Assembly (NCBI RefSeq): GCF_000691505.1
Contig: NZ_JMIP02000023.1
Location: 9,098-73,097, forward strand
DNA from: Halostagnicola sp. A56
GTDB lineage: Archaea > Halobacteriota > Halobacteria > Halobacteriales > Natrialbaceae
Direction: 5' to 3'
Length of the DNA: 64,000 nt
The stretch's first letter is position 1. Each line of letters begins with the position of its first letter. The notes below the pieces were generated by a model. That model did not search any database. It was not told the origin of the DNA and saw only the letters and a list, made by a program, of their open reading frames with translations. The position numbers and the translations under genes were made by a program. Below are positions 1 through 9,308 of this stretch, in pieces.

Positions 1-92
1 TCACGTGGCGAACTTCCGAACTGGCGACAGTAGTCGACATTCCTTTTACTTCGGTCAAGTAAGTTGGATAGAAACCTCCGCATAGATCTACC

Positions 93-149
93 TAACATAC
101 CATAGGATGTTAAGTCATAACTGGGTGGTTAACTATACATGGTATGTTA
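93..149. repeat. Inverted repeat upstream of formamidase gene
   Basis: TAACATACCA at 93-102 is the exact reverse complement of TGGTATGTTA at 140-149, with 37 bases between. It lies about 90-145 bases upstream of the formamidase start and upstream of its likely TATA box. The position would suit an operator, but no regulator is identified and function is inferred only from position and symmetry. Confidence 0.4.
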
Positions 150-203
150 AGGTATCTGGTTCGGTTTTATTCTTTCAAAATTGATCAAATACTAGGAATT
201 AGA

Positions 204-211
204 TATAAATA
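204..211 (+). promoter_or_regulatory. TATA box of the formamidase gene
   Basis: TATAAATA lies about 28-35 bases before the ATG at 239. Archaeal TATA boxes sit about 25-30 bases upstream of the transcription start, so the transcript should be almost leaderless, as is common in haloarchaea. Confidence 0.5.
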
Positions 212-238
212 TAGCCACGATATCAGTCAACGTGTATC

Positions 239-1498
239 ATGCCAGAAACGGTCTTCGAGGTAGACACAGATGCACCGCCAGATGAGCAACCGGATCCGGT
301 CGTGAATCGGTGGCATCCAGACGTTCCGCCGGTAGATACAATCAATCCCGGTGAAAAAGTTCGAATCGAATGTCTCGACTGGACCGGGGGGCAGGTCAAC
401 AACGACGATAGCGCGAACGACATCCGGGACATGGAACTAGACCCGAACCACCACCTGAGCGGTCCCTTCGAGGTCAAAGGGGCCGAACCGGGAGACATAC
501 TCGTGGTGGATATTCTTGACCTCGGTGCGTTCCCGGATCACGAGTGGGGATTCAACGCCATCTTCGATCAGGAAAACGGTGGCGGATTCCTGACAGACCA
601 CTTCCCTGAGGCCCGAAAGAGCATCTGGGAACTGGACGGAGTAATGGCCAGTACACGCCATATTGAAGACGTCAGCTTCCCCGGCTGTGCACATCCAGGA
701 ATTCTCGGGACTGCCCCGTCGCACGAACTTCTCAAAGAGTGGAACGAGCGCGAGCGTGCGCTCATCGAACGCGGTACAGATGACAAGACCGCCGTCAATC
801 ACGAAACGGGTAAAGAGGAACCACCGCTCGCCCTTCCGCCGGAACCGAACGATGTCCTCCTCGGTGATATGGACGAAGACGAGGTCGATGAAGCAGCCAA
901 AGAAGCTGCGCGAACGATTCCGCCTCGAGAGAACGCTGGTAACTGTGACATCAAAAACCTCGGTCGAGGATCGCGAGTGTACCTCCCAGTATTCGTCGAA
1001 GGCGCGAACTTCATCACTGGCGATCTGCATTTCTCACAGGGTGACGGGGAGATCACGTTCTGTGGCGCAATCGAATTCCCCGGCTGGATCGATTTGCGAG
1101 TCGATGTTATCAAAAACGGGATGGAGAAGATGGGGACGGATTACGCCATGTTCAAGCCGGGATACATGGACCCTGACTTCTCCAATTACGTCGTCTTCGA
1201 GGGCTACTCCGTCGACGAGGATGGAACTCAGCACTATAAGAATGCCAACATCGGAATGCGTCGTGCGTGTCTCGATGCCATCGACTACATGACGAACTTT
1301 GGATACAGTCCAGAACAGGCCTACATGCTCCTGAGCACGGCCCCAGTAGAGAGTCGGATCGCCGGTATTGTCGATCTTCCAAATACTTGTGTCACAGTTT
1401 CTGTTCCCGAGGAGATATTCGACTTCAATATTAACCCAGATACCCTAGCTGATGGTGATATTACTGCTGATCGAGGTGATGTCGCAAAGACATCATAA
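239..1498 (+). CDS. fmdA: Acetamidase/formamidase family protein
   Basis: This is a 419-residue member of the FmdA/AmdA family, cytosolic zinc-type amidases that hydrolyse formamide or short amides to ammonia and the acid. Visible family features are the N-terminal PGEKVRIECLDWTGGQ segment (about residues 38-53), the HHLSGPFEVKGAEPGDILVV stretch, and GDLHFSQGDGE near residue 261, the most conserved part of the family. Length matches the usual 400-450 residues. The ATG start follows a good TATA box, giving a near-leaderless mRNA. No amide transporter lies next to it; downstream is an insertion sequence. The family call is firm. Whether the substrate is formamide or acetamide cannot be told from sequence. 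Confidence 0.9.
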   Translation: MPETVFEVDTDAPPDEQPDPVVNRWHPDVPPVDTINPGEKVRIECLDWTGGQVNNDDSANDIRDMELDPNHHLSGPFEVKGAEPGDILVVDILDLGAFPDHEWGFNAIFDQENGGGFLTDHFPEARKSIWELDGVMASTRHIEDVSFPGCAHPGILGTAPSHELLKEWNERERALIERGTDDKTAVNHETGKEEPPLALPPEPNDVLLGDMDEDEVDEAAKEAARTIPPRENAGNCDIKNLGRGSRVYLPVFVEGANFITGDLHFSQGDGEITFCGAIEFPGWIDLRVDVIKNGMEKMGTDYAMFKPGYMDPDFSNYVVFEGYSVDEDGTQHYKNANIGMRRACLDAIDYMTNFGYSPEQAYMLLSTAPVESRIAGIVDLPNTCVTVSVPEEIFDFNINPDTLADGDITADRGDVAKTS

Positions 1499-1536
1499 GT
1501 GTTCATCAGTTACTCGCTTCGGGGCAGTGCTTAGTT

Positions 1537-2778
1537 ACTTGACTTCGCACCTTATGCTGGTAGAGCGCGTAGGACTAGCATTGATCGCTAATGCTCCCTG
1601 TTACGTCGTTTCTGTCATGTGCTGAGCCAATCGACCAGTTGGAGTGTTTCTCGATGAGGCAGAAACACCACGCCAAGACCTACGTTACAGGTCTTGTTGC
1701 GGCCAGCAACAAGACCGTCCAAGGCATCTCGAACCAGGTTCTCCCGGCCAAAAGTGAGCGCGCCCTGAACAAGTTCCTCACCGAGTATAACTGGGAGGAA
1801 GACCAGCTCAACAAAGAACGTCTCGCGCTTCTCCAACAGACGAACGACACGAAGTGGAGCAGTGACGGTGTCGTCATCATTGACGACACCTTCACGCACA
1901 AAACCGGCGAGCAAATCCCGAACGCCGGAAAGTTCTACGACCACACGATTCGTGGCTATATCTGGGGCCAGAATCTGGTTTATGCACTCTACGCCGACGA
2001 GAAAACCACCTATCCCCTCGGCTTTCGTCTCTACGAAAAAGACGCACAGCGGCGGGTTGAGTTGGCTATTGAACTCGTCGACGAACTCATCGAGATAGGT
2101 GTCCCAGCGGACACCTATCTCTTTGACATGAGCTACTGTTCCCAGGAGTTCGTCACGCACCTCGAAACCTACGGCAAAGAGTGGGTTTCAGCCGTCAAAA
2201 GCGACGCACGTGTCTTGTACGGTGGTGAACGAATCCGGGTCGATGCGCTGGCCGAGCGCATCGACACCGTTCCGCGCATGATCAACGGCGAAACCTACCA
2301 CATCTGGACGCAAAAACGCGAAGTAAGTCGTCTTGGTGAGGTGAAGCTCCTGATTACGACGAAAGAAGCTAGCGACGAGGATGACGAACTGAGCGTGAAG
2401 TACATCGTCTCGAACAAAATCGATGCGCCAGCGAGCCATCTCATCGCGTTGTACGCGATGCGATGGCGTGTGGAGACGTTCTTCAGGGACACCAAGCAGG
2501 ATCTCGGTTTTGGAGACTGCGAGCTCCGGCATGCCGCAGGTGCCAGTGGCGACTGGCACCTGCTGATGCTGGCCTACAGCCTCCTCAAGCTCGGTGCTGC
2601 ACATAGCGCCCTTGGAACGATTCTCGAACGAGCAACCTCGCTGCGCACCGATATCAAGCGATCCTTCCGCGAAAGCGTTGAAAACCTCTTGTCCTGGGCT
2701 CTCAACAGCCCAACCCGGAGTACTGACGAGCTAATGCACCAGATCGAAGGCATGTTCGTCTAACGTGCGAAGTCAAGT
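1537..2778 (+). mobile_element. IS701-like insertion sequence with perfect ends and target duplication
   Basis: A 14-base terminal repeat, ACTTGACTTCGCAC at 1537-1550, is exactly inverted at 2765-2778 (GTGCGAAGTCAAGT). AGTT flanks it on both sides (1533-1536 and 2779-2782) as a 4-base target duplication. The element is 1242 bases long with one transposase gene. Removing it and one AGTT restores the end of the outer IS6-type transposase with a TAA stop, so the insertion point is well defined. The 4-base duplication suits IS701, but the exact family needs a database match. Confidence 0.85.
1591..2763 (+). CDS. IS701-like DDE transposase
   Basis: This 390-residue DDE transposase of the IS4/IS701 superfamily catalyses cut-and-paste movement of the surrounding element. 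Candidate catalytic residues are the aspartates in VVIIDDTF (about residue 95), the aspartate in YLFDMSYCS (about residue 178), and the glutamate in MRWRVETFFRDTKQDLGF (about residue 291), which has the YREK-like spacing of this group. It fills nearly the whole element and seems intact, so the element may still be active. An in-frame ATG at 1654 (MRQKHHAK) could be the true start, because the first 21 residues look unlike the family. Confidence 0.85.
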   Translation: MLPVTSFLSCAEPIDQLECFSMRQKHHAKTYVTGLVAASNKTVQGISNQVLPAKSERALNKFLTEYNWEEDQLNKERLALLQQTNDTKWSSDGVVIIDDTFTHKTGEQIPNAGKFYDHTIRGYIWGQNLVYALYADEKTTYPLGFRLYEKDAQRRVELAIELVDELIEIGVPADTYLFDMSYCSQEFVTHLETYGKEWVSAVKSDARVLYGGERIRVDALAERIDTVPRMINGETYHIWTQKREVSRLGEVKLLITTKEASDEDDELSVKYIVSNKIDAPASHLIALYAMRWRVETFFRDTKQDLGFGDCELRHAAGASGDWHLLMLAYSLLKLGAAHSALGTILERATSLRTDIKRSFRESVENLLSWALNSPTRSTDELMHQIEGMFV

Positions 2779-2785
2779 AGTTCTG

Positions 2786-3468
2786 CACCTCCTCGATCGG
2801 CGTCTTTCCGTCCAGAGCTTGGTGCGGTCTCTGGCGGTTGTAGTAGTGCATGAATTGTTCAATCCATTGGCGTGCGCTCGACCGACTGCCCACCCACGAG
2901 TTGTGGAAGCGGTCGATCCGCATTTTGAGGGTGTGAAACCACTTTTCGATGAAGTTTCGCTCGGTGTAGTTGACCCGACCGCTCAATCCTAATCGAGCAA
3001 GGGCAGTCCGATACCGAACTGGTCCACGAGAAATACGGTGTCGGAGAAATCGTATTTCTCGTCGAGTCGATGCAGAAACGCAGCTGCCGGATCGGTGCCA
3101 TGCCGACCAACCAACGCGACATCGAGAATCAGCTTCGTCTCGGTGTCTATTGCATCGTACAACCAAGACCACTCGCCGTTGATCTTGACAGCAGTCTCGT
3201 CAACCGCGACCCGCTTCGGCTGCGCCTCAGGCAGGTCGCACTCGCTGTCAGCCAGCCGATGCACCCAATTCCAAACCGCTCCATGCGAGCGTTCAACGCC
3301 TAATTCCGCTAAGATTGTAGTTGTCTCGCGGAGCGAACAACCGGTTTCGTGGATGCGGACGGCGAACGCCCTGACCGGCGTCGCCGTCCGCTCGTTCCCC
3401 CAAGATTCTTCTAAATCCGGGTCATAGCACTGGCTGAGCAGGTCTGCGAGCATTCTAGTCCAATTCAC
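2786..3468 (-). pseudogene. IS6-family transposase, frameshifted and hit by another IS
   Basis: The N-terminal part (3468 down to about 3013) has the IS6 DDE core: VAVDETAVKINGEWSWLYDA with the first aspartate, and DVALVGRHGTDPAAAFLHRL. At FLVDQFG the frame shifts. The other frame continues YRTALARLGLSGRVNYTERN, FIEKWFHTLKMRIDRFHNSW and YYNRQRPHQALDGKTPIEEV. One missing base near 3013 explains this. The end is truncated: the inner element entered just before the stop codon, and excision restores EEVQN followed by TAA. Both lesions should inactivate it. Family assignment is confident; the frameshift could also be a sequence error. Confidence 0.8.
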
Positions 3469-3577
3469 TCAACGACCTGCTCGTTCCTCAAACTGGCTCA
3501 ACTAGACAGTGCCGAAGAGGTTTTTAAATCAAAAATCTGGGATCAAGTCGAATGCCTCGAGGCTTGTGACGATACTA

Positions 3578-3970
3578 TCAAATCAATCCGTTCAATGAAT
3601 TCCCAACACCCTGATAGGCGTTTAACGTGACGACCGTTGCCGCATCGGTCCGTTGGCCGATCTCTGCGAGCGCAGGGATCAGCGCCATCAAGTAACTATG
3701 GACGACATCGTACTCGCCGAACTCCTCGAGTCGAGAACGTATTTCGTTGATCAGTTTCGTATCCGTGTGCGGATGACTGCTGGTTCCCGTGAGGTAGCGA
3801 CACTCGATGTCGGGCAGTTGCAGGTCTTCATCCGGCGTCTCAGTACAGTATACGCATACCTCGTGTCCTGCCTTTGCGAGCCCGCTCACGATTTGTGTCG
3901 CCGAATAGGTCGCACCCGTCCCCTCCGCAGTGGGGTAATGGGGGTGAATAAAGGCTATTCGCATCGCCAA
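3578..3970 (-). pseudogene. N-terminal fragment of a group 4 glycosyltransferase
   Basis: This 130-residue ORF starts MRIAFIHPHYPTAEGTGATY, the usual N-terminal Rossmann opening of GT4 glycosyltransferases, and runs through YDVVHSYLMALIPALAEIG before stopping. A complete enzyme is about 350-400 residues, so the donor-binding half with the E-x7-E motif is missing. The break lies within about 80 bases of the IS6-type element end at 3513, which suggests the insertion or a later deletion removed the rest. It probably belonged to the same glycan cluster as the next gene. Confidence 0.7.
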
Positions 3971-4251
3971 CGGCTACAACACAGTTTTGTATAATATGTT
4001 GTCACGCCTGCTGTGACATTGTTCGGCGGGGGAACGACTTCGCAACATGAATATCAGCAGTTTCGCCTCCAGTTCGACGAATTGACGGGCGGTTCCCATT
4101 CTTGAACGGTCCGTCACCCAGAGGGAGCGTATCTCTCGGGTCCGATAGGATCCTCAGCGTCCGAGCCGATACCGTTTTTGCCGTTTGTCACGCCGTCGTA
4201 CGGGTAGCAAAGCGGACCAGCCAGGTTTCTCACCCCGGATCGGATATCGGT

Positions 4252-5415
4252 TCAGGTCCGCGCCGAGCCGTTGCGGATCGCCCGTTCGAATCTCTCGATC
4301 AGTACGTCCCGCGTATAGGTCCGTTCGACGAACCGCCGTCCTCGCTCGCCGAACTGACGTCGCTTCGATAAGCTGTTAGCCAACTTTCGGATGGAGGTGC
4401 AAAATCCCCCGATATCGTCGGGATCGTGGAGATAGCCGTTTTCGGCCGCTTCTACGTTGTACGCGATACCACTCACGTCACTGCCCACGACCGGCAGTCC
4501 CGCTGCCATCGCTTCGACGACCGTAATACAAAGCCCCTCGAAACGCGACGTCTGCGCGTACACATCAACGTCGTTCAGGAACGCGGGGAGGTCATCGACG
4601 TGACCCAACAGCCTAACGTTCTCGAGTCCCAGGTCTTCGATTCGAGACTCGAGTTCGTCGCGCTTCGGACCGTCACCAGCGATGCGGAAAACGATTGCTT
4701 CGTCGGCGAGCATCTCCGCGACGGAGAGCAGGGTGTGGTAGTTCTTCTGCTCCGATAGGACACCGACGCTACCGACGACGACGGGGTCTCGCTCCCGGTG
4801 ATTTCGCGGCTCGAAGTCACTCATCGAGAGGCCGGCAATAGGGACGGTTTCGACGACTTCGCTCGACAGTCCGAACTCGCGTCGAAGCATCGCTGCAACG
4901 GGTTCGGAGTCGGCAAGAATTACATCGCTCAGCGGATTCATCAGGTTTGAAATCGTCCGCCTGAACGAGTTTTTGAAACGTTCGTTGTGTTGCCAGGTCG
5001 CAACGACTGCGCTCCGATTGACGACGCCGGCGACTCGAGCGAGGAGCGCGGAGTGAAAGAGCGACCCGACAATGACATCTGCGCTGGTGATGGCTGTAAG
5101 GAGCGCCGAAATACCGTCGATGTCGTCGATCTGTCTGCAATCGAGCACCGTTGTAGCGTCTGGAAGTCGTCGTTCCACGAAGGTCGGATCGCACCCGTCG
5201 AGCGCGATGACAGTCACGTCGTATCGGTCGTCATCGAGCCCCGAGATGGCACGACACGCACCGATTTCTGCCCCACCGACATCGAGCATGTTGATGATGT
5301 ATACGAGGTCAACCGTTGCTCGTTCGTCGGGCGTCTCAGCGACGTTGTCCCCCGCTCCGACCGCAGCTTTGACGACAGCGTATCCTCGTTGGCTCACAGC
5401 ATGGGTGCCAACCAC
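4252..5415 (-). CDS. GT4-family glycosyltransferase
   Basis: This is a retaining GT-B glycosyltransferase of the GT4/RfaB type, expected to transfer a sugar from a nucleotide donor to a lipid-linked or surface glycan at the cytoplasmic face. The N-terminal acceptor half opens VDLVYIINMLDVGGAEIGA. The C-terminal donor half has VGSVGVLSEQKNYHTLLSVA, FRIAGDGPKRDELE and SRFEGLCITVVEAMAAGLPV with the E-x7-E pair. The 387-residue length is normal, but the first 35 residues look non-homologous, so a start nearer VDLVYI is possible. It shares strand with the truncated glycosyltransferase at 3578, suggesting a small glycan cluster. Donor and acceptor are unknown. Confidence 0.85.
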   Translation of the reverse strand: MVGTHAVSQRGYAVVKAAVGAGDNVAETPDERATVDLVYIINMLDVGGAEIGACRAISGLDDDRYDVTVIALDGCDPTFVERRLPDATTVLDCRQIDDIDGISALLTAITSADVIVGSLFHSALLARVAGVVNRSAVVATWQHNERFKNSFRRTISNLMNPLSDVILADSEPVAAMLRREFGLSSEVVETVPIAGLSMSDFEPRNHRERDPVVVGSVGVLSEQKNYHTLLSVAEMLADEAIVFRIAGDGPKRDELESRIEDLGLENVRLLGHVDDLPAFLNDVDVYAQTSRFEGLCITVVEAMAAGLPVVGSDVSGIAYNVEAAENGYLHDPDDIGGFCTSIRKLANSLSKRRQFGERGRRFVERTYTRDVLIERFERAIRNGSART

Positions 5416-5547
5416 AACATCTGGAATAAAAATTTCCGAGGTATCTATGTATTATAAAAATGCGTTTACGTACTGGATGGATCGAGCGATCCTGTCGGTT
5501 GGCCAGAACATTCATGATAGTTCTATCTGAGTACAGATCAGGGAGAA

Positions 5548-8097
5548 ATGGAACTCAATAGTGAGGAAATACTACCGGAGCGAGTGCGGCGAAGCTACGT
5601 CGCCAAATTCGGCGTCGTGCTCGCACTCGTTTTGTTGTGTACGATCGTCGCCGCGGTCTTTTTCTACGTCGACATCTCGAGTGCGCTCACGGCGGACACG
5701 CGGGGGGAGATGGAGCTCACCGCCGAGGGCGAGGCGGCCGAACTCTCGAAGTGGGTCGAAGACCACGAACAACAGACTCGTCTGCTCGCTGCTCACGAGA
5801 CGTTCGCCAGCGGCGACGAGGACGCCATCGATGCGTTACTCGACGACGAACTGGCAGAACAACCCAATGCGACCCAGGACATTCACTACTTCGAATCCGG
5901 ACTCGGATCGACCAACGCGATCATCGCCCAGAGCACGAGCGAAGACGCGATCGGAACGGACGTCCGCGTCTTGCTCGGCAGCTCGAGCGTGCATTACGAC
6001 GCCGACGGTCAGGTCGAAGAACGGGGCGTACGCGACCTCGAGGCGGACTTCGAGACGACGTACACGGACACGTACGAACGCGACGGCGAACACATGGTCG
6101 GCTTCCTCAGCCCGATCTACGTCGACGGGCAACCCGACGGGATGATTATGGTCAGCGTCGACGTCGAGGAGCGAGCCTCGATGTTCGACACCCCGATCGA
6201 GGGAAGCTACACGCAGGTCGTCAACTCCGACGACGACGCGATCATGTTCGACTCCGGCCGCGATCAAGTCATGGGATACTACCGCGTGGACGAGTCCGAA
6301 TCGATTTTCGAGGACGATATCGACGCCGCCGGCGTCACGTCGTACGGCGGGACGAACGAACTCGTCGCTTACTCGCCGGTCGATGGGACCGACTGGGTGC
6401 TGGCCTCCCACGCTCCGCAGGGCAACGCGTACGCGCTCGCCGACAGCGTCGGCAACTCGTTGCTCATGCTCGTCGGCATCTCGCTGCTCGGGTTCGTCGC
6501 CGTGGGAGCGGTGATCGGTCGGCCGACGGCACGCGCGCTCGACGACCTCGCCGAGAACGCGCGCGCACTCGCGACCGGCGACCTCGCCGAGAACGCGCGC
6601 GCACTCGCGACCGGCGACCTCGACGTCGAGATCGAATCGACCGACCGGATCGACGAACTCGGGCGCGTACAGAACGGCTTCGCCGAGAGCACCGACTACC
6701 TGCGGACGGTCGCCGAGCAGGCGGACGCGATCGCCGAGCGAGAGTTCGACGACCCCGTACTCGAGGAGGCGGTCCCCGGCGCGCTCGGCGACTCGCTCGA
6801 GACGATGCAACGAGACCTCGAGGCATTCGTCGCCGAACTCGAGCAGTCCCAGGCCGAGGCGCGTGCGGTCCGCGACGAGGCACAGGAGATGGCGCGGCGA
6901 CTCGAGGTGCAAGCCGAGCGCGTCAGCGAGGCGATGGCGGCTGCGGCCGACGGCGACCTCACCGAGCAGTTAGGCGAGGACGTCGAGAACGACGCGATGG
7001 CCGAGATCGCCCGCGCGTTCAACGAGATGGTCGACCAACTCGAGGAGACGATCCTCACGATACAGCGCCTCGGAGCCGAGGTCGACGATGTCAGCGCGGA
7101 CGTCGCCTCGCGGGTCGACGAAATCGAACAGGCGACCCATCACGTCAGCGAGTCCGCAGAGCGGATCGCCGCGGGGACGGACCGACAGGAGACCCAGTTC
7201 CAGAACGTCCGCTCGGAAATGAACGATCTCTCAGCCACCGTCGAGGAGGTCGCTTCGACTGCCGAAACCGTCGCGAACGCCTCCGAAGCCACCGCGACTC
7301 GCGCCGAGGACGCGAACGAGTCGACCGCCGAGATCGGAAGCGAGATGGACCGCCTCGAGCGCCGAACCGAGGCGATTGCGACCCAGATCGGGTCGCTGGA
7401 CGAGGAGGTCGCACGGATCGGCGACGTCGTCGACCTGATCGACGAGATCGCAGCGCAGACGAACATGCTCGCGATGAACGCGTCGATCGAGGCCGCTCGA
7501 GCCGGCGAGGCGGGCGAGCGCTTCGAGGTCGTCGCCGACGAGGTCAAGGAACTCGCCGAGGAGACCGCCGAAGCGACCCAACAGGCCGATTCGCTGATCG
7601 GCGAGGTGCAAGACAGCACCGACGAGGCGGTCTCGAGCGTCCGCGAGATGCGCGAGCAGGTCGACGACAGCGTCGACTCCGTCGAGGACGGCATCGCTGC
7701 GATCGAGGACATCACCGAACAGGTCGAGGACGTCAACGACGGCGTCCATGAGATACATCGCGCAACCGACGAGCAGGCCAGAGCCAGCCAGGAGGTCGTT
7801 TCGATGGTCCAGACCGCGACCGACGTGAGCGAGGAGACGAACGCCGAGGCCGACAGCGTCGCCGCGGCCGCGGAAGAACAGACGGCTTCGGTTGCAGGAA
7901 TCGCCGCCGGCGCGCGCTCGCTGGCCGATTCGGCCCAGGCGCTGTCCGACTCGCTCGAGGCGTTCGACGTGAGCGAGTCGGGAGCGAGCGACGATAGGGA
8001 CGTCCTCGAGTTCGGCGGTTACGAATCCGAGAGCGACGAGAGAGACGGGAGCGAAGCTGAAAGCACCGACTCCGACGAGACTCGCGTCTCGAACTGA
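5548..8097 (+). CDS. Halobacterial transducer (methyl-accepting chemotaxis protein)
   Basis: This is an 849-residue membrane chemoreceptor passing ligand signals to CheA/CheW and the archaellum motor. Order: TM1 about residues 15-40; extracellular Cache-like sensor about 41-295; TM2 about 300-323 ([19 protein letters not shown]); HAMP region from about 324; a second HAMP-like stretch about 450-510; then a long coiled-coil signalling domain. The conserved hairpin tip is [20 protein letters not shown] near residue 635. Acidic glutamate pairs on the helices would be methylation sites. The HAMP region holds a 12-residue tandem duplication, listed separately. The C-terminal 40 residues are low-complexity acidic. 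The ligand cannot be inferred. Confidence 0.95.
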   Translation: MELNSEEILPERVRRSYVAKFGVVLALVLLCTIVAAVFFYVDISSALTADTRGEMELTAEGEAAELSKWVEDHEQQTRLLAAHETFASGDEDAIDALLDDELAEQPNATQDIHYFESGLGSTNAIIAQSTSEDAIGTDVRVLLGSSSVHYDADGQVEERGVRDLEADFETTYTDTYERDGEHMVGFLSPIYVDGQPDGMIMVSVDVEERASMFDTPIEGSYTQVVNSDDDAIMFDSGRDQVMGYYRVDESESIFEDDIDAAGVTSYGGTNELVAYSPVDGTDWVLASHAPQGNAYALADSVGNSLLMLVGISLLGFVAVGAVIGRPTARALDDLAENARALATGDLAENARALATGDLDVEIESTDRIDELGRVQNGFAESTDYLRTVAEQADAIAEREFDDPVLEEAVPGALGDSLETMQRDLEAFVAELEQSQAEARAVRDEAQEMARRLEVQAERVSEAMAAAADGDLTEQLGEDVENDAMAEIARAFNEMVDQLEETILTIQRLGAEVDDVSADVASRVDEIEQATHHVSESAERIAAGTDRQETQFQNVRSEMNDLSATVEEVASTAETVANASEATATRAEDANESTAEIGSEMDRLERRTEAIATQIGSLDEEVARIGDVVDLIDEIAAQTNMLAMNASIEAARAGEAGERFEVVADEVKELAEETAEATQQADSLIGEVQDSTDEAVSSVREMREQVDDSVDSVEDGIAAIEDITEQVEDVNDGVHEIHRATDEQARASQEVVSMVQTATDVSEETNAEADSVAAAAEEQTASVAGIAAGARSLADSAQALSDSLEAFDVSESGASDDRDVLEFGGYESESDERDGSEAESTDSDETRVSN
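6544..6615 (+). repeat. 36-base perfect tandem duplication in the transducer HAMP region
   Basis: Bases 6544-6579 are repeated exactly at 6580-6615. The duplication is in frame and doubles the peptide [12 protein letters not shown] (residues about 333-344 and 345-356) between TM2 and the HAMP connector. Exact identity suggests a recent event. Confidence 0.95.
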
Positions 8098-8204
8098 GAA
8101 CTGTCGAGACACTGAGTTTCGATGGCGCCGTCGATTTCTGCTGGAACGCCTCGAGACGTGAACGCTTAACAGAAAGGCACACGGAGGTAGGGCCATGAAA
8201 CGAG

Positions 8205-9209
8205 GTGTCTGTCGTGGTTAGTCGGACCGAGACCGAGCGGCTTGCGATCGTCGTCGTCGGCGCGGCGGTGTTCGCCGTCGGTGGCGTCGTCCTGTTTGTC
8301 GTCTTCCCAGCCTCGCTGGCGGACCTACTCGGGATACTCCTGGCGCTCGCGGTCGCCGCCGTCGGGGTCCGAATCGCCGGCAATATCGCGAGTTCCATGT
8401 TTCCGGGCTATAACGTCGCCGAGGTCGCCGTCGACGGCCCGATCAGCCGCGACGGCGGCGGCGGTTCGCTGCCCTCGAGTCCGGGCTCGACGCCGGCCGA
8501 CGACATCGTCGACCAGATCGATCGGGCGGACGAAGACGGGAACGTCGAGGCGCTGTTGGTGAAGCTGAACACGCCCGGTGGCGAGGTCGTCCCGAGCGAC
8601 GATATCAGGCTCGCGGCAGAGCGCTTCGACGGGCCGACGATCGCGTACACGACCGATCTCTGTGCCAGTGGCGGCTACTGGATCGCCAGCGGCTGTGACG
8701 AACTGTGGGCTCGAGACGCGAGCATCGTCGGCTCGATCGGCGTCATCGGCTCCCGGGTCAACGCGAGCGGGTTGGCCGACAAAGTGGGACTCTCCTACGA
8801 GCGCTTCGCCGCTGGGGACTTCAAGGACGCCGGCACGCCGCTCAAGGAGATGGACGAGGAAGAACGGGAGTACCTCCAGAGTCTGATCGACGACTACTAC
8901 GAGACGTTCGTCGAGCGGGTGAGCGACGGGCGCGACCTCGACGCCGAGTTGATCCGCGAGACGGAAGCGCGGATCTACCTCGGCGAGGACGCCCACGAGA
9001 TGGGTCTCGTGGACGAACTCGGCACGAGGCGGGACCTCGAGGACGAACTCGCGGATCGGCTGGCGATCGACGAGGTGGCGGTCGAATCGTTCGAACCACC
9101 CAAGCCGCTGATGCGACGGGTCGGCACCGGCGCTCGCGGAATCGCCTACGCGTTCGGTGCGGGCATTTCGGGTATGGCTGAGGATCGAGGATTCCGGCTC
9201 CGGAGCTGA
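8205..9209 (+). CDS. sppA: S49-family signal peptide peptidase (SppA-like)
   Basis: This 334-residue membrane serine protease of family S49 is expected to degrade cleaved signal peptides or membrane protein remnants. Two hydrophobic segments occupy about residues 12-60. The Ser/Lys dyad is visible: Ser155 in LCASGGYWIASG and Lys207 in GDFKDAGTPLKEM. The dimer-type motif NTPGGEVVPSDDI also fits the family. A GTG start at 8205 is used; GTG at 8214 would also serve. It stands alone between the transducer and the DUF373 gene, all on the same strand. Confidence 0.88.
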   Translation: MSVVVSRTETERLAIVVVGAAVFAVGGVVLFVVFPASLADLLGILLALAVAAVGVRIAGNIASSMFPGYNVAEVAVDGPISRDGGGGSLPSSPGSTPADDIVDQIDRADEDGNVEALLVKLNTPGGEVVPSDDIRLAAERFDGPTIAYTTDLCASGGYWIASGCDELWARDASIVGSIGVIGSRVNASGLADKVGLSYERFAAGDFKDAGTPLKEMDEEEREYLQSLIDDYYETFVERVSDGRDLDAELIRETEARIYLGEDAHEMGLVDELGTRRDLEDELADRLAIDEVAVESFEPPKPLMRRVGTGARGIAYAFGAGISGMAEDRGFRLRS

Positions 9210-9308
9210 GCCGGCCCGGTACTCGAGGGCGGTTTTTCGGCGCGGCTCGTCTCGCGAACGGACGGCCGAGTGCGTGGTTTTATCGTGGCAGGGCGTCGAA
9301 CGTCTACC

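Larger units (their letters stand above)
1523..3513 (-). mobile_element. IS6-family insertion sequence, interrupted by another IS
   Basis: The outer element has one end at 1523-1536 (GGCAGTGCTTAGTT) and the other at 3500-3513 (AACTAGACAGTGCC). These are imperfect inverted repeats matching at 11 of 14 positions. It carries an IS6-type transposase on the minus strand and is split by the inner element at 1537-2778. I see no matching 8-base target duplication outside the ends. A remnant of the same right end lies at about 45735-45841. Confidence 0.75.

Noticed and set aside
2989-3172. Programmed frameshifting in the IS6-type transposase
   Set aside because: No slippery run such as A6G is seen at the break, and IS6 transposases are normally made from one frame, so mutation or error is more likely.
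5637-7751. A 704-residue Arg-rich frame inside the transducer gene
   Set aside because: It is a shifted reading of a GC-rich acidic gene, full of Arg, with no domain; the transducer frame is certain.
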